Both the position numbers and the translations under genes were made by a program. DNA of 64,000 nt from contig NC_134137.1 of the NCBI RefSeq assembly GCF_033958435.1, positions 221,753,501-221,817,500 on the forward strand, in the 5' to 3' direction. Each line of letters begins with the position of its first letter. Position 1 is the stretch's first letter. Positions 28,359 to 39,100 of the stretch are shown piece after piece. This stretch comes from Carettochelys insculpta (Eukaryota; Chordata; Testudines; Carettochelyidae). Under the pieces are notes generated by a model that was given only the letters and a program-made list of their open reading frames with translations, did no database searches and was not told the origin of the DNA.

Positions 28359-29037
28359 GCTACGTCTACACGTGAAGCCTACATCGAAATAGTCTATTTC
28401 GATGAGTAACGTCTACACGTCCTCCAGGGCTGGCAACGTCGATGTTCAACTTCGACATTGTGCGGCACCACATCAAAATAGGTGCTGCAAGGGAACGTCT
28501 ACACGCCAAAGTAGCACACATCGAAATAAGGGTGCCAGGCACAGCTGCAGACAGGGTCACAGGGCGGACTCAACAGCAAGCCGCTCCCTTAAAGGGCCCC
28601 TCCCAGACACACTTACACTAAACAACACAAGATACACAGAGCCGACAACTGGTTGCAGACCCTGTGCCTGCAGCATGGATCCCCAGCTGCAGCAGCAGCA
28701 GCCAGAAGCCCTGGGCTAAGGGCTGCTGCCCACGGTGACCATAGAGCCCTGCAGGGGCTCGAGAGAGAGCGTCTCTCAACCCCTCAGCTGATGGCCGCCA
28801 TGGCGGACCCCCTATTTCGAAGTTGCGGGACGCGCAACGACTACACGGTCCCTACTTCGACGTTGAACGTTGAAGTAGGGCGCTATTCCTATCCCCTCAT
28901 GAGGTTAGCGACTTCGACGTCTCGCCGCCTAACGTCGAAGTTAACTTCGAAATAGAGCCCGGCGCGTGTAGCCGTGACGGGCGTTATTTCGAAGTTAGTG
29001 CCGCTACTTCGAAGTAGCGTGCACGTGTAGACACAGC
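28359..29037 (+). mobile_element. Large CpG-rich MITE, copy B
   Basis: Perfect 5-bp duplication TAAAG (28354-28358, 29038-29042). Ends are GCTACGTCTACACGTG and CACGTGTAGACACAGC. The internal core is nearly collinear with copies C, E, F and G. Several TTCGA/ACGTCGA words lie within 170 bp of each end. Confidence 0.92.
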
Positions 29038-29254
29038 TAAAGTGGGAGTGAGTCGATGCTCAGCAAACATAATGTATTGAAGCCCCAGATTTCTCTCACT
29101 AGGCCTAAGTATTGCTCAGGATGATGTGATGGCATAAGACCTAGCTGTTGTGGTCATTAGCAGTCCCACTGCACTCTCTACATAGGGTTGCTGGGCTTTA
29201 CTTGGGTAGTCTGGTTTTGTGCTTCTGTGTCTGGGTGCCAAAAAGTTGGGGTAT

Positions 29255-30230
29255 TAATTAACCTCACTGCCCTGTGGCTGCAGATGCTGTTACATTAATA
29301 CAATGTACTCTGAGCTACTTCAAATTAATTCAGTTAGGCTTGTCCAAGATATTGCAGGAAATTGCCACATCCGTCACAATCTTGGAGCTGCTAGCAATTA
29401 TCTTAGTGAATACATGGAAGATGGGTGAGGTGCCAGCAGACCAGAGAAGGGCAAATATAGTACCCATCTTTCAAAAAGGAGCTGAGAGGACCTGAGGAAT
29501 TATAGAACTTCAATCACTGGAAAGCTGCTAGTATGAATTGCTCAACAATCCATTTGTAAGTATCTACAGCAGGGGTAGCCAACCCACAGCTCTTTGAGCC
29601 ATTAAATGAGGCTCCTCCTCATGCATTGGTGAATGGCCAGCACTGAGTTATTGTGCAGGTGCTGGGGAGGGAATCAGGGGATTCCTGGTTCTGGGGGAGT
29701 GGGAGGGCATTGAGCCACATTCTATCCATCTATCTATCTTAGATCTAGATAAAATAAATACCTTGGCTCTTTGCACTCTCTCCATGTGGCTCTTTGCACT
29801 CTGTGGCTTTCCATCCCTAAGTGGTTGGCCACCCCTGCTCTACAGGATAATAGGGCTAATAATCAGCATGGATTTGTCATGAACAAATCATGTCATACAA
29901 ACCTATTTTCCTTCTTTGACAGGGTTAGTGGCAGATGGGGGAAGTAGTAACTGATATGTTTAGGGCTTTGACTCAGTCCCAGCTGATTGCCTCAGAACCA
30001 AACATTGGGAAATGCAGTCTAGATTAACTATAAAGTGGTTGCACGGCTGATTGAAAAGCTACTAAAAATAGTTAGTGATTTGCTGTCAAACTGGGAGGTG
30101 TATCTCATAGAGCTTCTCCCGGGTCAGTCTTGGGTTAGATACATTTTCATTAGCGATTTGGGTAATAGAGTGAAGTCTCTTTATAAATTTGCCAATGATA
30201 CCAAAATGGACAGGGTTCCAAGCTAAGTTC
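29255..30230 (+). mobile_element. CR1 LINE ORF2 fragment
   Basis: Broken frame reading NTWKMGEVPADQRRANIVPIFQKG near 29410-29480, which matches the CR1 reverse-transcriptase region (W-x-x-A-x-V-x-P-x-F-K-K-G type). Downstream text (CATGGATTTGTCATGAACAAATCATGTC near 29870) continues the CR1 ORF. It is interrupted by a hAT element at 29570-29837. Confidence 0.7.
29570..29837. mobile_element. hAT (Charlie-type) non-autonomous element
   Basis: Starts CAGGGGTAGCCAACCC and ends GGTTGGCCACCCCTG. Flanks ATCTACAG and CTCTACAG agree at 7 of 8, as expected of an aged 8-bp hAT duplication. It is inserted in the CR1 fragment. Confidence 0.85.
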
Positions 30231-31189
30231 CCTGTAAGCTGTGTGGCAATTTGGCCATGCAGCTGCCTGTTGAACTCTCCACAGATACTTAGGAAAATCA
30301 CACAAGGCAGGGACCTGAGGCTGCTGGGGGAGGGCCACCCCAACCTAGACTGCCCTCCAACCTACCACACTCAGGGCCTCTGGGCTCCAGCCTGGCCCCT
30401 GCTCTGTTCAGGAAGTCCTGGGCCCAGCCTGACAATCCTACTGCAGCAGCCTGGCCCCAGTCTTTTTGTGGTGGCCTGGCACGCATCCTGCCATGACCAT
30501 GGCAGCCAGGCCCTAACCTGACCTGACCCCAGCAGCCCTGGGGTGGAGAGCTCTGCTGGCTGCCCTGCAGCGATGGGGGCCCTGGCAGCCCTGCTGGGGA
30601 GCTCTGCAGCCCTTTGGGGGGAGTCCTGAAGAAGTGCCCCCCCAAGCAGCCTGGGGGCCTGACTCTCCTGGACAGCAAATCCCCTCATTCAGGACCACTT
30701 ATGTCCTGAGGGTGCTGGATGACAGAGGCACAACCTGTACCACTCATGGCTTTCAGTAGAAGTCCTAGACTACACTTTATAACTTCCCATACAAGAAAGA
30801 TACGTGCACACAAACAGAATATGCACATTCAGGGGATCACGAGCACTTGAAGGATAGGTTACTTGCCTAGTTTTGCCTAATGTATATTCATGTTATACAT
30901 ATTCATATTCAAAAACACATTTCCATGAAAAACATGGGGGGATACATTGTCACTTCCTGCACAGCCCTAAGAAAAAGGCATCTTGAACTGCACCCAGGGA
31001 ACCAGAATAATGGGGAGGGGAAGTTCTTTGGGGAACAATCTGGCTATAAGATACTTAAATCCCTCCGCCTCATGCAGTCCCATAACCTATCCCATAGCAG
31101 AGATAAAAACAAAAAAATATAATAGCAGTGAGAAATTTTTCTCTCTGATCTTCAGTAAAGATCTGGCAAAGCAGATCTCAGAGGGGGTG
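30231..31189. other. Intergenic, GC-rich dispersed-repeat-like segment
   Basis: About 30300-30690 is unusually GC-rich with repeated CCTGGC/GCAGCC words; it looks like a degenerate repeat. Its ORFs in several frames are shadows of composition. No gene is recognised. Confidence 0.35.
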
Positions 31190-31880
31190 GACTAGGTCCA
31201 GAGTCCTGCTGGTGGAGTCTCATGGCCCTGCCTTACCCAACCCCAGCAAAAAGCAAAGGAGAAATCCTGCAGGCAGCTCAGAGTGGCTCTTGGGAAGCTC
31301 CCAATTAGAGGTGCTGCTGAAGTGTTGAATCATGAGCCAGGAGGGCCATATAAAAGGCAACAGGGACAGAGTAGTCAGTGGCTGCTTGGAGTTGAAAGAA
31401 GGAAGCCTGGGCTCCGGACTGGGTGGGAGAGCAACAGGACCAAGGACAGCTCAGTGTGGGCAAGACTGAGTCCAGGAAGGGTTGCCATAGACCCTGGAGG
31501 AGCAAAGAAGGAGCTCCGGAAAGGCTGCAGGTTAACAAGCAACGACTGAATCTAGAGTCTAGCCAGAACAAGTAAAGGTGTTGTGATGGGCCTTGCTAAT
31601 CTGTTTCAAGACTGAGCCTGGGGAGGGCTGCCAAAAGGAACACACCAACTGACAGCACCATGATGGGCCCTGCTGGACTGTTATAGGTGGCAGTAAGTCC
31701 TAGGAAGAACTCTTGGCAGTATGGCCCCATACCTGGGGTGTGGGAAGGAAAAGACTGTATATCTCTGAAAGGGTTTTGTTTTTTCTGTCTATAGTGGGTG
31801 TGACTTAGACAGAAGACCAAGTTACTGAAGACCCACCCACCCACCCAAGAAGCCGTCAGATGGGGGGGACACTCGTAAGA
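31190..31880 (+). repeat. Possible LTR-like segment
   Basis: Contains a TATAAAA (31349-31355) in a GC-moderate context followed by approximate repeats of GATGGGCC..TGCTG/CTG (around 31583 and 31665) and AGACTGAG near 31465 and 31608. I found no gag/pol beside it and no clear terminal duplication, so a retroviral or gypsy LTR is only one reading. Confidence 0.25.
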
Positions 31881-32269
31881 GGTGGATATCAACTCATTCC
31901 AAAGCAAAGAGATTGTACACACACATCATTGGCTAAATGGAAGTGGGGGGAGCTGGGGTCATGAGAGACTGGTGCTAATCCCATTACAAAACCATAGCAA
32001 AAACATTCTTAGGATGAGGAAAGGGGCAACATCATCATCATATGACAGAGAATTAAACAAGCTGCTAACCAAGAGTTCATTCATCTAGAGAAACATCACC
32101 AAAGGAGAAAAAAAGAGTAGCAAAATCTGTTGCCTTCTAAAATATTAGTTCAAATAAAGTTTTATTAAATGACAGAAAAAATATTCAGATCTTTAAAACC
32201 AAATATGATTGCTCTGTGCTGTAGAGAACGACCTTCATCAAGGACTCAGTGGAGAACATCTTGACTCAT

Positions 32270-32590
32270 TAGTATTTCAGAGGTTTCTTGTTATTGAGCA
32301 TAACATAAAAATGGCAGGCCAAAGGGCCATCTTCCTCAGTATCTTGTCTTTTGACAGTGGCTAATGCCATGTGCCCCAGATGGAATGAACAGAACAGGTA
32401 ATTATTAAATGATCCAATCCCAGTTTCTAGCAAACAGAGGCTAGGGACACAATTCCTGACCATCTGAGCTAATAGCCAGTTATGGACCTATCTTTCATGA
32501 ATTAATCTAGTTCTTTTTTGAACCCTGTTATAGTCTTGTCCTTTACAGAACATTCTCTGCCAAAGCATTCCACAAGCTGACTGGGCACTA
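32270..32590 (-). mobile_element. CR1 LINE 3' end, minus strand
   Basis: On the plus strand this reads as the complement of a turtle-type CR1 tail: CTTCCTCAGTATCTTGTCTT, then TGCCCCAGATGGAATGAACA and TGAACCCTGTTATAGTCTTG. It is 5'-truncated. Confidence 0.7.
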
Positions 32591-32669
32591 TGGAATAGGA
32601 GTAATAGAATATAGGATGAAAATCTCTATGGTGGAAGAGACCTTGAAACCTATCTGATGCTAGAGCCAC

Positions 32670-32942
32670 GCTACTGTAGGTGATCAACCTGCTCAGGGTC
32701 AATCTTCCAGGGTTTTGTTTCACACATGCGCGAAACAGCACTTTCCGCGGTCAAAGTCAACCCCAGAACTCCTCACAAGTGGCAAGGATTAAGGAAGGTT
32801 GGTGACAGAAACTCTCCCATCGACCTTCCTCCGCGTAGACAGACACTGAAGCCAACTGCTAAGTTGATTTTAGCTATGCAATTGGCATATCAATTGCATA
32901 TCAAAACATTGCATATCAGTCTATGTGTAGTGTAGACATAGC
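32670..32942. mobile_element. MITE, third copy of the M/N family
   Basis: Shares GATCAACCTGCTCAGGGTCA and the ending GTGTAGACATAGC with copies M and N. The left end is decayed, so the start is approximate. Confidence 0.5.
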
Positions 32943-33389
32943 CTGAGAAGCTGTCAGATCCAACCATTTTGATTCTAGCCCCTTTTGGAACCAAGAGCTG
33001 ACACCAGCCATCTAAATCTTCCAGGTTGGTTCAGAGCACTCATTCAAAAGTTGCACAAGCAGACCCCAGAGATTCATGCCCTGATTCTCCAGTCCCTTGC
33101 ATCTTATATCCGCATTTGCATTGGGTTTGTTAATATACTCTCGAGGAACACAGCTTTATCAATGGAAAGAAGAATTGCATGGACACAAGAGTACATTTTG
33201 CACTGATTTGAAGTGTGAAGTATGGGTGCACTCAGTCAGTAATACTTCACTTGGCACTATCCACTGCACCCAAATGAAGCACCACAGATTGAGTGTGTTA
33301 ATGTAGATAAGCCTACACGATACACTGTGCTAGTCTACACTGACTGCTCAGTGTGGGGTCACCTGCCCCTGTCACTATTCACTCTTTTT

Positions 33390-33557
33390 CCCTTCACAAC
33401 ATCCTGTGTTTGCCAGAAGCTGGAAAAGGGCAAGAAGGGGAGTCACTTGATGATTATCTGATCTGTTCATTCCCTCTGCAGGACCTGGCATTGGCCCTTG
33501 TCGGAAGACAGGATACTGGGCTAGATGGATCATTGATCTGGCTCAGTGACCGGTATG
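33390..33557 (+). mobile_element. CR1 LINE 3' end
   Basis: Reads GATTATCTGATCTGTTCATT, then GGCATTGGCCCTTGTCGGAA and GATACTGGGCTAGATGGATC, the plus-strand form of the turtle CR1 terminus. Short fragment. Confidence 0.65.
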
Positions 33558-33999
33558 TTTTAAGTTAGGGCTAATAGGTGAGCTCTCCATCAAGCAAAAC
33601 ATGTGGTGTTCAGTCAGTGATATCTTCTTCAGACAGGCTACACATTGCTTAGGCTCGCCAGAGCCCTGCATTTTAGGGATCCAAACCAAAATGACATGGC
33701 ACAGTCTTGCCAGAAATCACAGCAGCTCTAATTTGCAATACTAGCTGGGTTGGATTTGGAGAGAGAAATATTGACCAGCAACTGCTAAATGTATAGTAAA
33801 ATTCTTTTTTAAAAATGCTGGACTAAACTGGAATCGCTGTGGCAGATATTATGGTTCTCCTGACAGACTGCATTGGAGGACAGATGGAACTTTGTCCCTG
33901 TGCACCATCTGTCAGCCAGTTTTTGCTTCTGTATAAGGGACATGTTCCCCACTGATTACTGCTTTGGAATGATGCTCCCCAGTGGTTACTGCTTTACAT

Positions 34000-34195
34000 A
34001 AAAACAGAAGAATGGCCATGCTGGGACACACCAACGGTCCTAGCCCAGTATCCTGTCTTCTGCCAGTGGCCAATGCCAGATGCTTCAGAGTGTCGAACAG
34101 AACATCACATGATCCATTCCCTGTACTTCTGATAAGGGTCTCCCAAATCATGGGATTACAACCCTGACCATCTTGGCTAATAGTCATTGCTTTGG
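34000..34195 (-). mobile_element. CR1 LINE 3' end, minus strand
   Basis: Complement of the CR1 terminus: GAATGGCCATGCTGGGACA, TCCTGTCTTCTGCCAGTGGC and TTGGCTAATAGTCATTG. It is about 200 bp and 5'-truncated. Confidence 0.65.
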
Positions 34196-34199
34196 AGAG

Positions 34200-35880
34200 A
34201 CAAAGAGAGTCAATGTACGCACACGTTCTTCCAAGCATGCAGGATTTCAGCTGCCACTAACAAATCCAGTTTAACCATCTCCGTGTGCTGATTGCCCTCA
34301 TAGCTAAGAAAAAGCCTATTACATACAGTTCCACGCAGACATACCCGGCAAAAAATGCCTGCACTTCTCAGCAGCCTGTTCACAGTAAAAGGCAGCACTC
34401 TGATGGCTCAGTGACCTTTGATTTGACGATAGTTAGCAAGCAAATAGTTTGAAACAATTAAACAGGGTGGTACTGGTTTACGTAAGAAATGTTCCCTCAG
34501 GTGCTGCTGAAAGCCACCTGCATTATGAAAACTAAGGATGATTCTAGCTGACCCATGCAGGAGCATGCAAGGGCGAGAAGGCACAAGGAGCCTGGTGATA
34601 TACCCTGTCCCCCAAACATTTTCAGCCCACACTGCGGCCTGCTTCTACTGCAGTGCCTGCATTCCTTTGCCAAGACTTCCACCTGAATGAAGCAGGCTGG
34701 TGATCAGATTTTTACTATGCCCCTCATGTCAATGCAAAAAGCAAAGATTAGATCCAGGGTGTAGGTAGCCACATCAGACCGCTTGGGATAACCTTCATGG
34801 TCACTCAGGTGAACAAAAGAACTGCAGCCAGAAAATGCCTTCCCTGTAGATACTGCAGCCTCCCGTCAGGCTATGGATGCATGGTATCTGCCTGGGCAAG
34901 GCTGCAATAACTGGGCCTCTTAACTTTTCGCCCATTTGAGAATGAACTATGAAAAGTAGATCAGGTGATCTTCGGTAGGAATGTTATAAATAGGTTCAGG
35001 AAAACCAGAGAGACAGTATGAATGACTCCAAACAGAAAGGCCTACTGGTACAACTCAAGGACTGTGTTAAGATCTTGGTCAACAGGAAGATGTGGATCTA
35101 GAACTTCGTGATGGAAGTGTGGCTTAATTGGTAGATAAAATAAAGAAGGAGCGAACTATTGCAGTGCACCACCCCCTTTTTGGGGTTCTTACAAGAAGAC
35201 TTTGTAAAAAACATCAAGCCCGGACTTCCTAGTCCAACTCATCTTAACCCAGCTCATCTTATCTTCTCCACTCCCAAGACAGAAAAAGTGGACCATACCC
35301 AAGGAGTTTCTTCCCAGGAGACTATAGCTTGTTCTTGTGGATGGAGAGTGAATATAGCTAGCACTAGAGAAAGTATCTAGTCCGTTAGCTTAGCTTAGAA
35401 CAAATGGGCTGCAGCCCAGCCCACAATTTTGCTACAGCCCAACCTAGAATAAACTCATTTAGTTGATTTATGTTTAGACACTTTCCTTTAACAATATTTC
35501 AGCTTGGGTTCATAGTTTTGTAATTTTTCTTCATGAAAAAAAATGCTCAGAGTTGAATAAAAAGGAATTATCTACAAGGAAAACTTCTCCCCCCTGTGCC
35601 ATACACAACTATCAAAATCTGAAAGTCCACGTCACGAAAGCTAGCACTCTGACTTCACCTGCAAAGCAGCTAGGAGGTTAATGAGGTTCTGTAGACAAAC
35701 AGCTTAGAGAAGGAGCACAAGCTTAAAGACTAGTCTAAGAGACTGTGAAAGTCTAATTCCTCACCAGCAGCCCCTCCCTAAAGGAATCATATGCAAATAG
35801 AAGCACAGAGCCCTGCTGGTAGAAAAAGTGGAAAGGATTATGTGGCAGGCTCAGCACTTGGGGTTTCAGAGGAGTGTGTC
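34200..35880. other. Upstream flank of the phospholipase gene
   Basis: No exon or recognisable repeat boundary seen. Any distal regulation of the phospholipase gene would lie here, but I cannot point to specific sites. Confidence 0.35.
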
Positions 35881-35884
35881 TTAC

Positions 35885-35887
<3 letters not shown>

Positions 35888-35927
<40 letters not shown>

Positions 35928-35930
35928 AAA
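35888..35930 (+). promoter_or_regulatory. (TG)n tract abutting a TATA box
   Basis: Eighteen TG units (35888-35924) run directly into TATAAAA (35924-35930). The start codon of the phospholipase gene is 178 bp downstream, which leaves a 5' UTR of roughly 150 nt if transcription begins 25-30 bp past the TATA. Alternating TG can form Z-DNA. The promoter assignment is inferred from position. Confidence 0.65.
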
Positions 35931-36107
35931 CCTTGAAGCGGATATGGGAACAGCAACATAAGAAGAGTGATATACACACCGGTGCCTCAGTTCACCTGGT
36001 ATACCAGCTGAGATCAGCTCTGCAGGGAGACCCCAGCCACACAGGCTGAGCAACAAGACAGTGTTAGGGAGAGGCACACAGGGTGCTGACAACTTTCTTA
36101 CTTCCCA

Positions 36108-39100
36108 ATGGGGCTCTGGCTGCTGGTGCTGCTGGTGATTCAGGCAGGTGAGTATGAATTTCATATTGCTGTGATTGCTGAACCTGTGGGAGAAGCTATA
36201 TCTGCATATAGGGCAGATTCCCCTGTCACTTTGGCAGCCTATGTGCTCTATCAGCCTCGCTTAGTACTATTTGCCCAAATCAAATTATTATCATTTGAGG
36301 CAGTGAAAAAAATATTATTCCTTTTTCTTTTATTGTCACCATAAAGGACCTCTGAGATGTGTGCCTGGACTGAGTATTTCCATAGTAGTTCTGTAGGACT
36401 GTAACTGTAGGAGCATTTCTATTCTAGATACCTTTCAGCTTTATTCTGAAAGGCCTTGAGTGTTAACCTTTCTTCTCTGAAATGCCACTTTCACTCCCTT
36501 TCCTTTATATCAGTGACTTTTGGGCAAATTGTTTCCCACTGTGCTGACATTCAAGAAAAAAAGCAAATTCTTTTATAAAAATGCAGTTATATTGCATAGA
36601 ACCCTAAATACTGACATAATACTAAGGTTTGAGATCAATACTGTGATACAATTTGATTAAATGCAAAATCCTGTACTAATGCACAATAAAGGTTGACAGT
36701 TTAAACATTGGAAATAACAGGAAAGTTTAAGTTATCAGATCCATCTTAACTCAGCTTAACATCGTATACAGGAGGGACAAAAGAGCCCAGTTAGCAGTTA
36801 TGAGCTATTGAAAGTAGTCCAGAAGCAGCATTTAGCTAAATTCAGATCGCAGTGGAGCCTCTCCAACTTTTCAAAGGATTTTACAGCAATTTTTTCTCAC
36901 TGTAACAAAAAAGTCATTTCAATTACTATTCCAATTGCTAACTATGCAACTAAACTTATGGGGTACTTGCAAGGCAAGCAAGTCAGAGCTGATTTCAGAC
37001 CCTTAAAGGGTCACTAATTTCATCTTGAAATCTAAACAGTTTAAAAAAAAATCCAAAGCCCAAATCAGAAACAGCAGACACTACATTGGCCCCTTCTTTG
37101 TTTTAAACACAAGGGGAGCTCAGATTCTAAAGCAGCTCATTTAGGATCAGTTCACTGGTTCTTTTTGTCCCCTGGGATTAACTCTGTGATGTTATTATAG
37201 TTCATAGTTTCTCATGCAAGTTTCTCTGTGGGTGAAAGCATACTTCTGAGGAAAAAACAGCCTCCCTCCCACCCCCACTAATGCTGAGTATGATTTGTAT
37301 GTAGAATACGTCTGTGCAAATCCAAGGAAATTTTGCTTTCCATTGGAAATACTCTGGATTCACCCTCAGGTAGTTGAGAACAGAATCTGTCTCTTAGTCC
37401 ATGCCCTTAGCACTCATAGCAGGGAAATACGGGTTTCTCTGTGTTTTAAATAAAAGAGCTGTTTGCTTTTACCATTAAAAATGCTGAATACTCAGGGTAG
37501 TGTTTTGTAAAAGGGAAGCTGTTGCTTTTTCAGGAATGTGTATTTAATCCCTGAGGGAATGGCATGAGATACAATAAAGTCTGTGTAAAACACTCTAACA
37601 TCAGTGCAAGGAATGAATACCTCCTGAGAAGGGCTGCTACTGTCACCTAAAATGCTGGAAAAGATTATGTATGTTGTCTTTTCCTTATTTAGGTTTATAC
37701 TGCTGTGTCAGAGGGTTCTTGATTATTTTAATGCTTAATATTCTGGTACTCTATGAGGCAGGTTTTTTTTTTCCTCTGAAGAAATGAGCCTCTGGCTTTT
37801 CATGAATGGGGAAAGATTTCCATTGATTTCAATGGGCTTTTGGATCAAGCCCTTAAAAATAGTTATGCCATATGATACACGCAGGGAAGCTGGATTAGAA
37901 CTGCAGGTTTTAAAAGGAACATGACCATTTTAATAATAGCACTTAGTGCCAACCTTACATGGATGGTTTAGGGGAATCAGTTCATGTTTGCACAGCTCTT
38001 TGAGTGGTCTAGTGTTTTCAAACAGCAGAGAACAAGCAATATCTGTTGTCCGGCATGATTTAGTTAGCCACATGCCCACTTATCGTGGGTTTGGCCAAGT
38101 TTCCCAAAGTCCCATGAAGTTTGTTTCCAGCCATCAGTCCTGGGTCCCAGTGTTCTGTGCTGTTATTTAGCTGTAATTTACCCCTAAATAGCTTTCTAAG
38201 AGCCCAGTAAGCAGTGCAAGTGTTGGTTATGCTGCTAGCCAATACTGACATCCTGTGGTTTGGCAAATTCTCTGGTTTGGCACCAGCCAGGTCCCAAGGC
38301 TGCCGGATGAGATTTATTCAACCCATAGTCAGATAACTTCAATCCGGGGTTCTTGGTTCTCAAATGTGAGCCTACTCTTGAGTCATGCAAAGTCCATCCA
38401 TTTATTTTGGCTTTACCTAGCGCGACGATCTGTCCTGTATTAGGCAAGACGATCCCGTATTTGGGGCGCCAAAAAGGCATCCCGACTTATTTTTCAAAAG
38501 GGACTAATTGTCCTGCATTTGGGCCCTACCGCACTGACCTCTTCTGCCAGCACTGCACAGGCACAGCTGTTGGCTGGAGAGCACTAGGTCACTTCCCCGA
38601 GCCTTGTGGAAGCGAGGGGAGCATGGGCTGCTGCCAGGGCTGCTGGGGAGTGGTGGTGGCTGCTGCTTCCCCAGGGTTCGGGGAGGGCCAGCGGCTGCCA
38701 CCTCCTCCCCAGATCATTCTCCCCCCATATCTCCCTGTCCTGTATTTGGGACGGGGACATATGGCCACCCTAGCTTTACTTTATGGGTAGGTTGAGTGGT
38801 TAGGAATGGATGGAGGGAGAGGGGTGAAAACTCAAGAACAGAGGAGCTGGTTGGAAAGTACAGGGAGGAATTAAAGCTAACGGTTAATATAATATTTTAG
38901 CATGTACTATTCATGATGCTTTCAGACCAATGGATAGATGCATTGGTGCATCACAGTAAGTAAAGATACTACTGACTGCTGCTATTATCATCGTGTTAGG
39001 TGCCAAAACCCATATTTAATCATCTAAACCAGAGGCTTGATTTTCAGAGACGAGTCCTCTCAGCTTCCACTTCAGTCTGAGAGGTGCAATTTTGAATAGG

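Noticed and set aside
28653..28955. Repeated frames beginning MQTLC (100-121 codons) in the large MITE copies
   Set aside because: They occur in every copy of a non-coding element, vary in length, overlap an alternative frame, and end in the terminal repeat. They are treated as element sequence, not as genes.
28354..29042. Transib as the source of the 5-bp MITEs
   Set aside because: Transib ends begin CAC, and these end GCTAC/GCCGT or GGTGC; no RAG-like transposase is visible.
35838..36164. Minus-strand frame with a (TH)n stretch
   Set aside because: It reads through the (TG)n microsatellite and the phospholipase first exon on the wrong strand.
38353..38790. Plus-strand frame of 145 codons
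   Set aside because: It lies in a GC-rich dispersed-repeat-like segment of phospholipase intron 1 with no recognisable protein.
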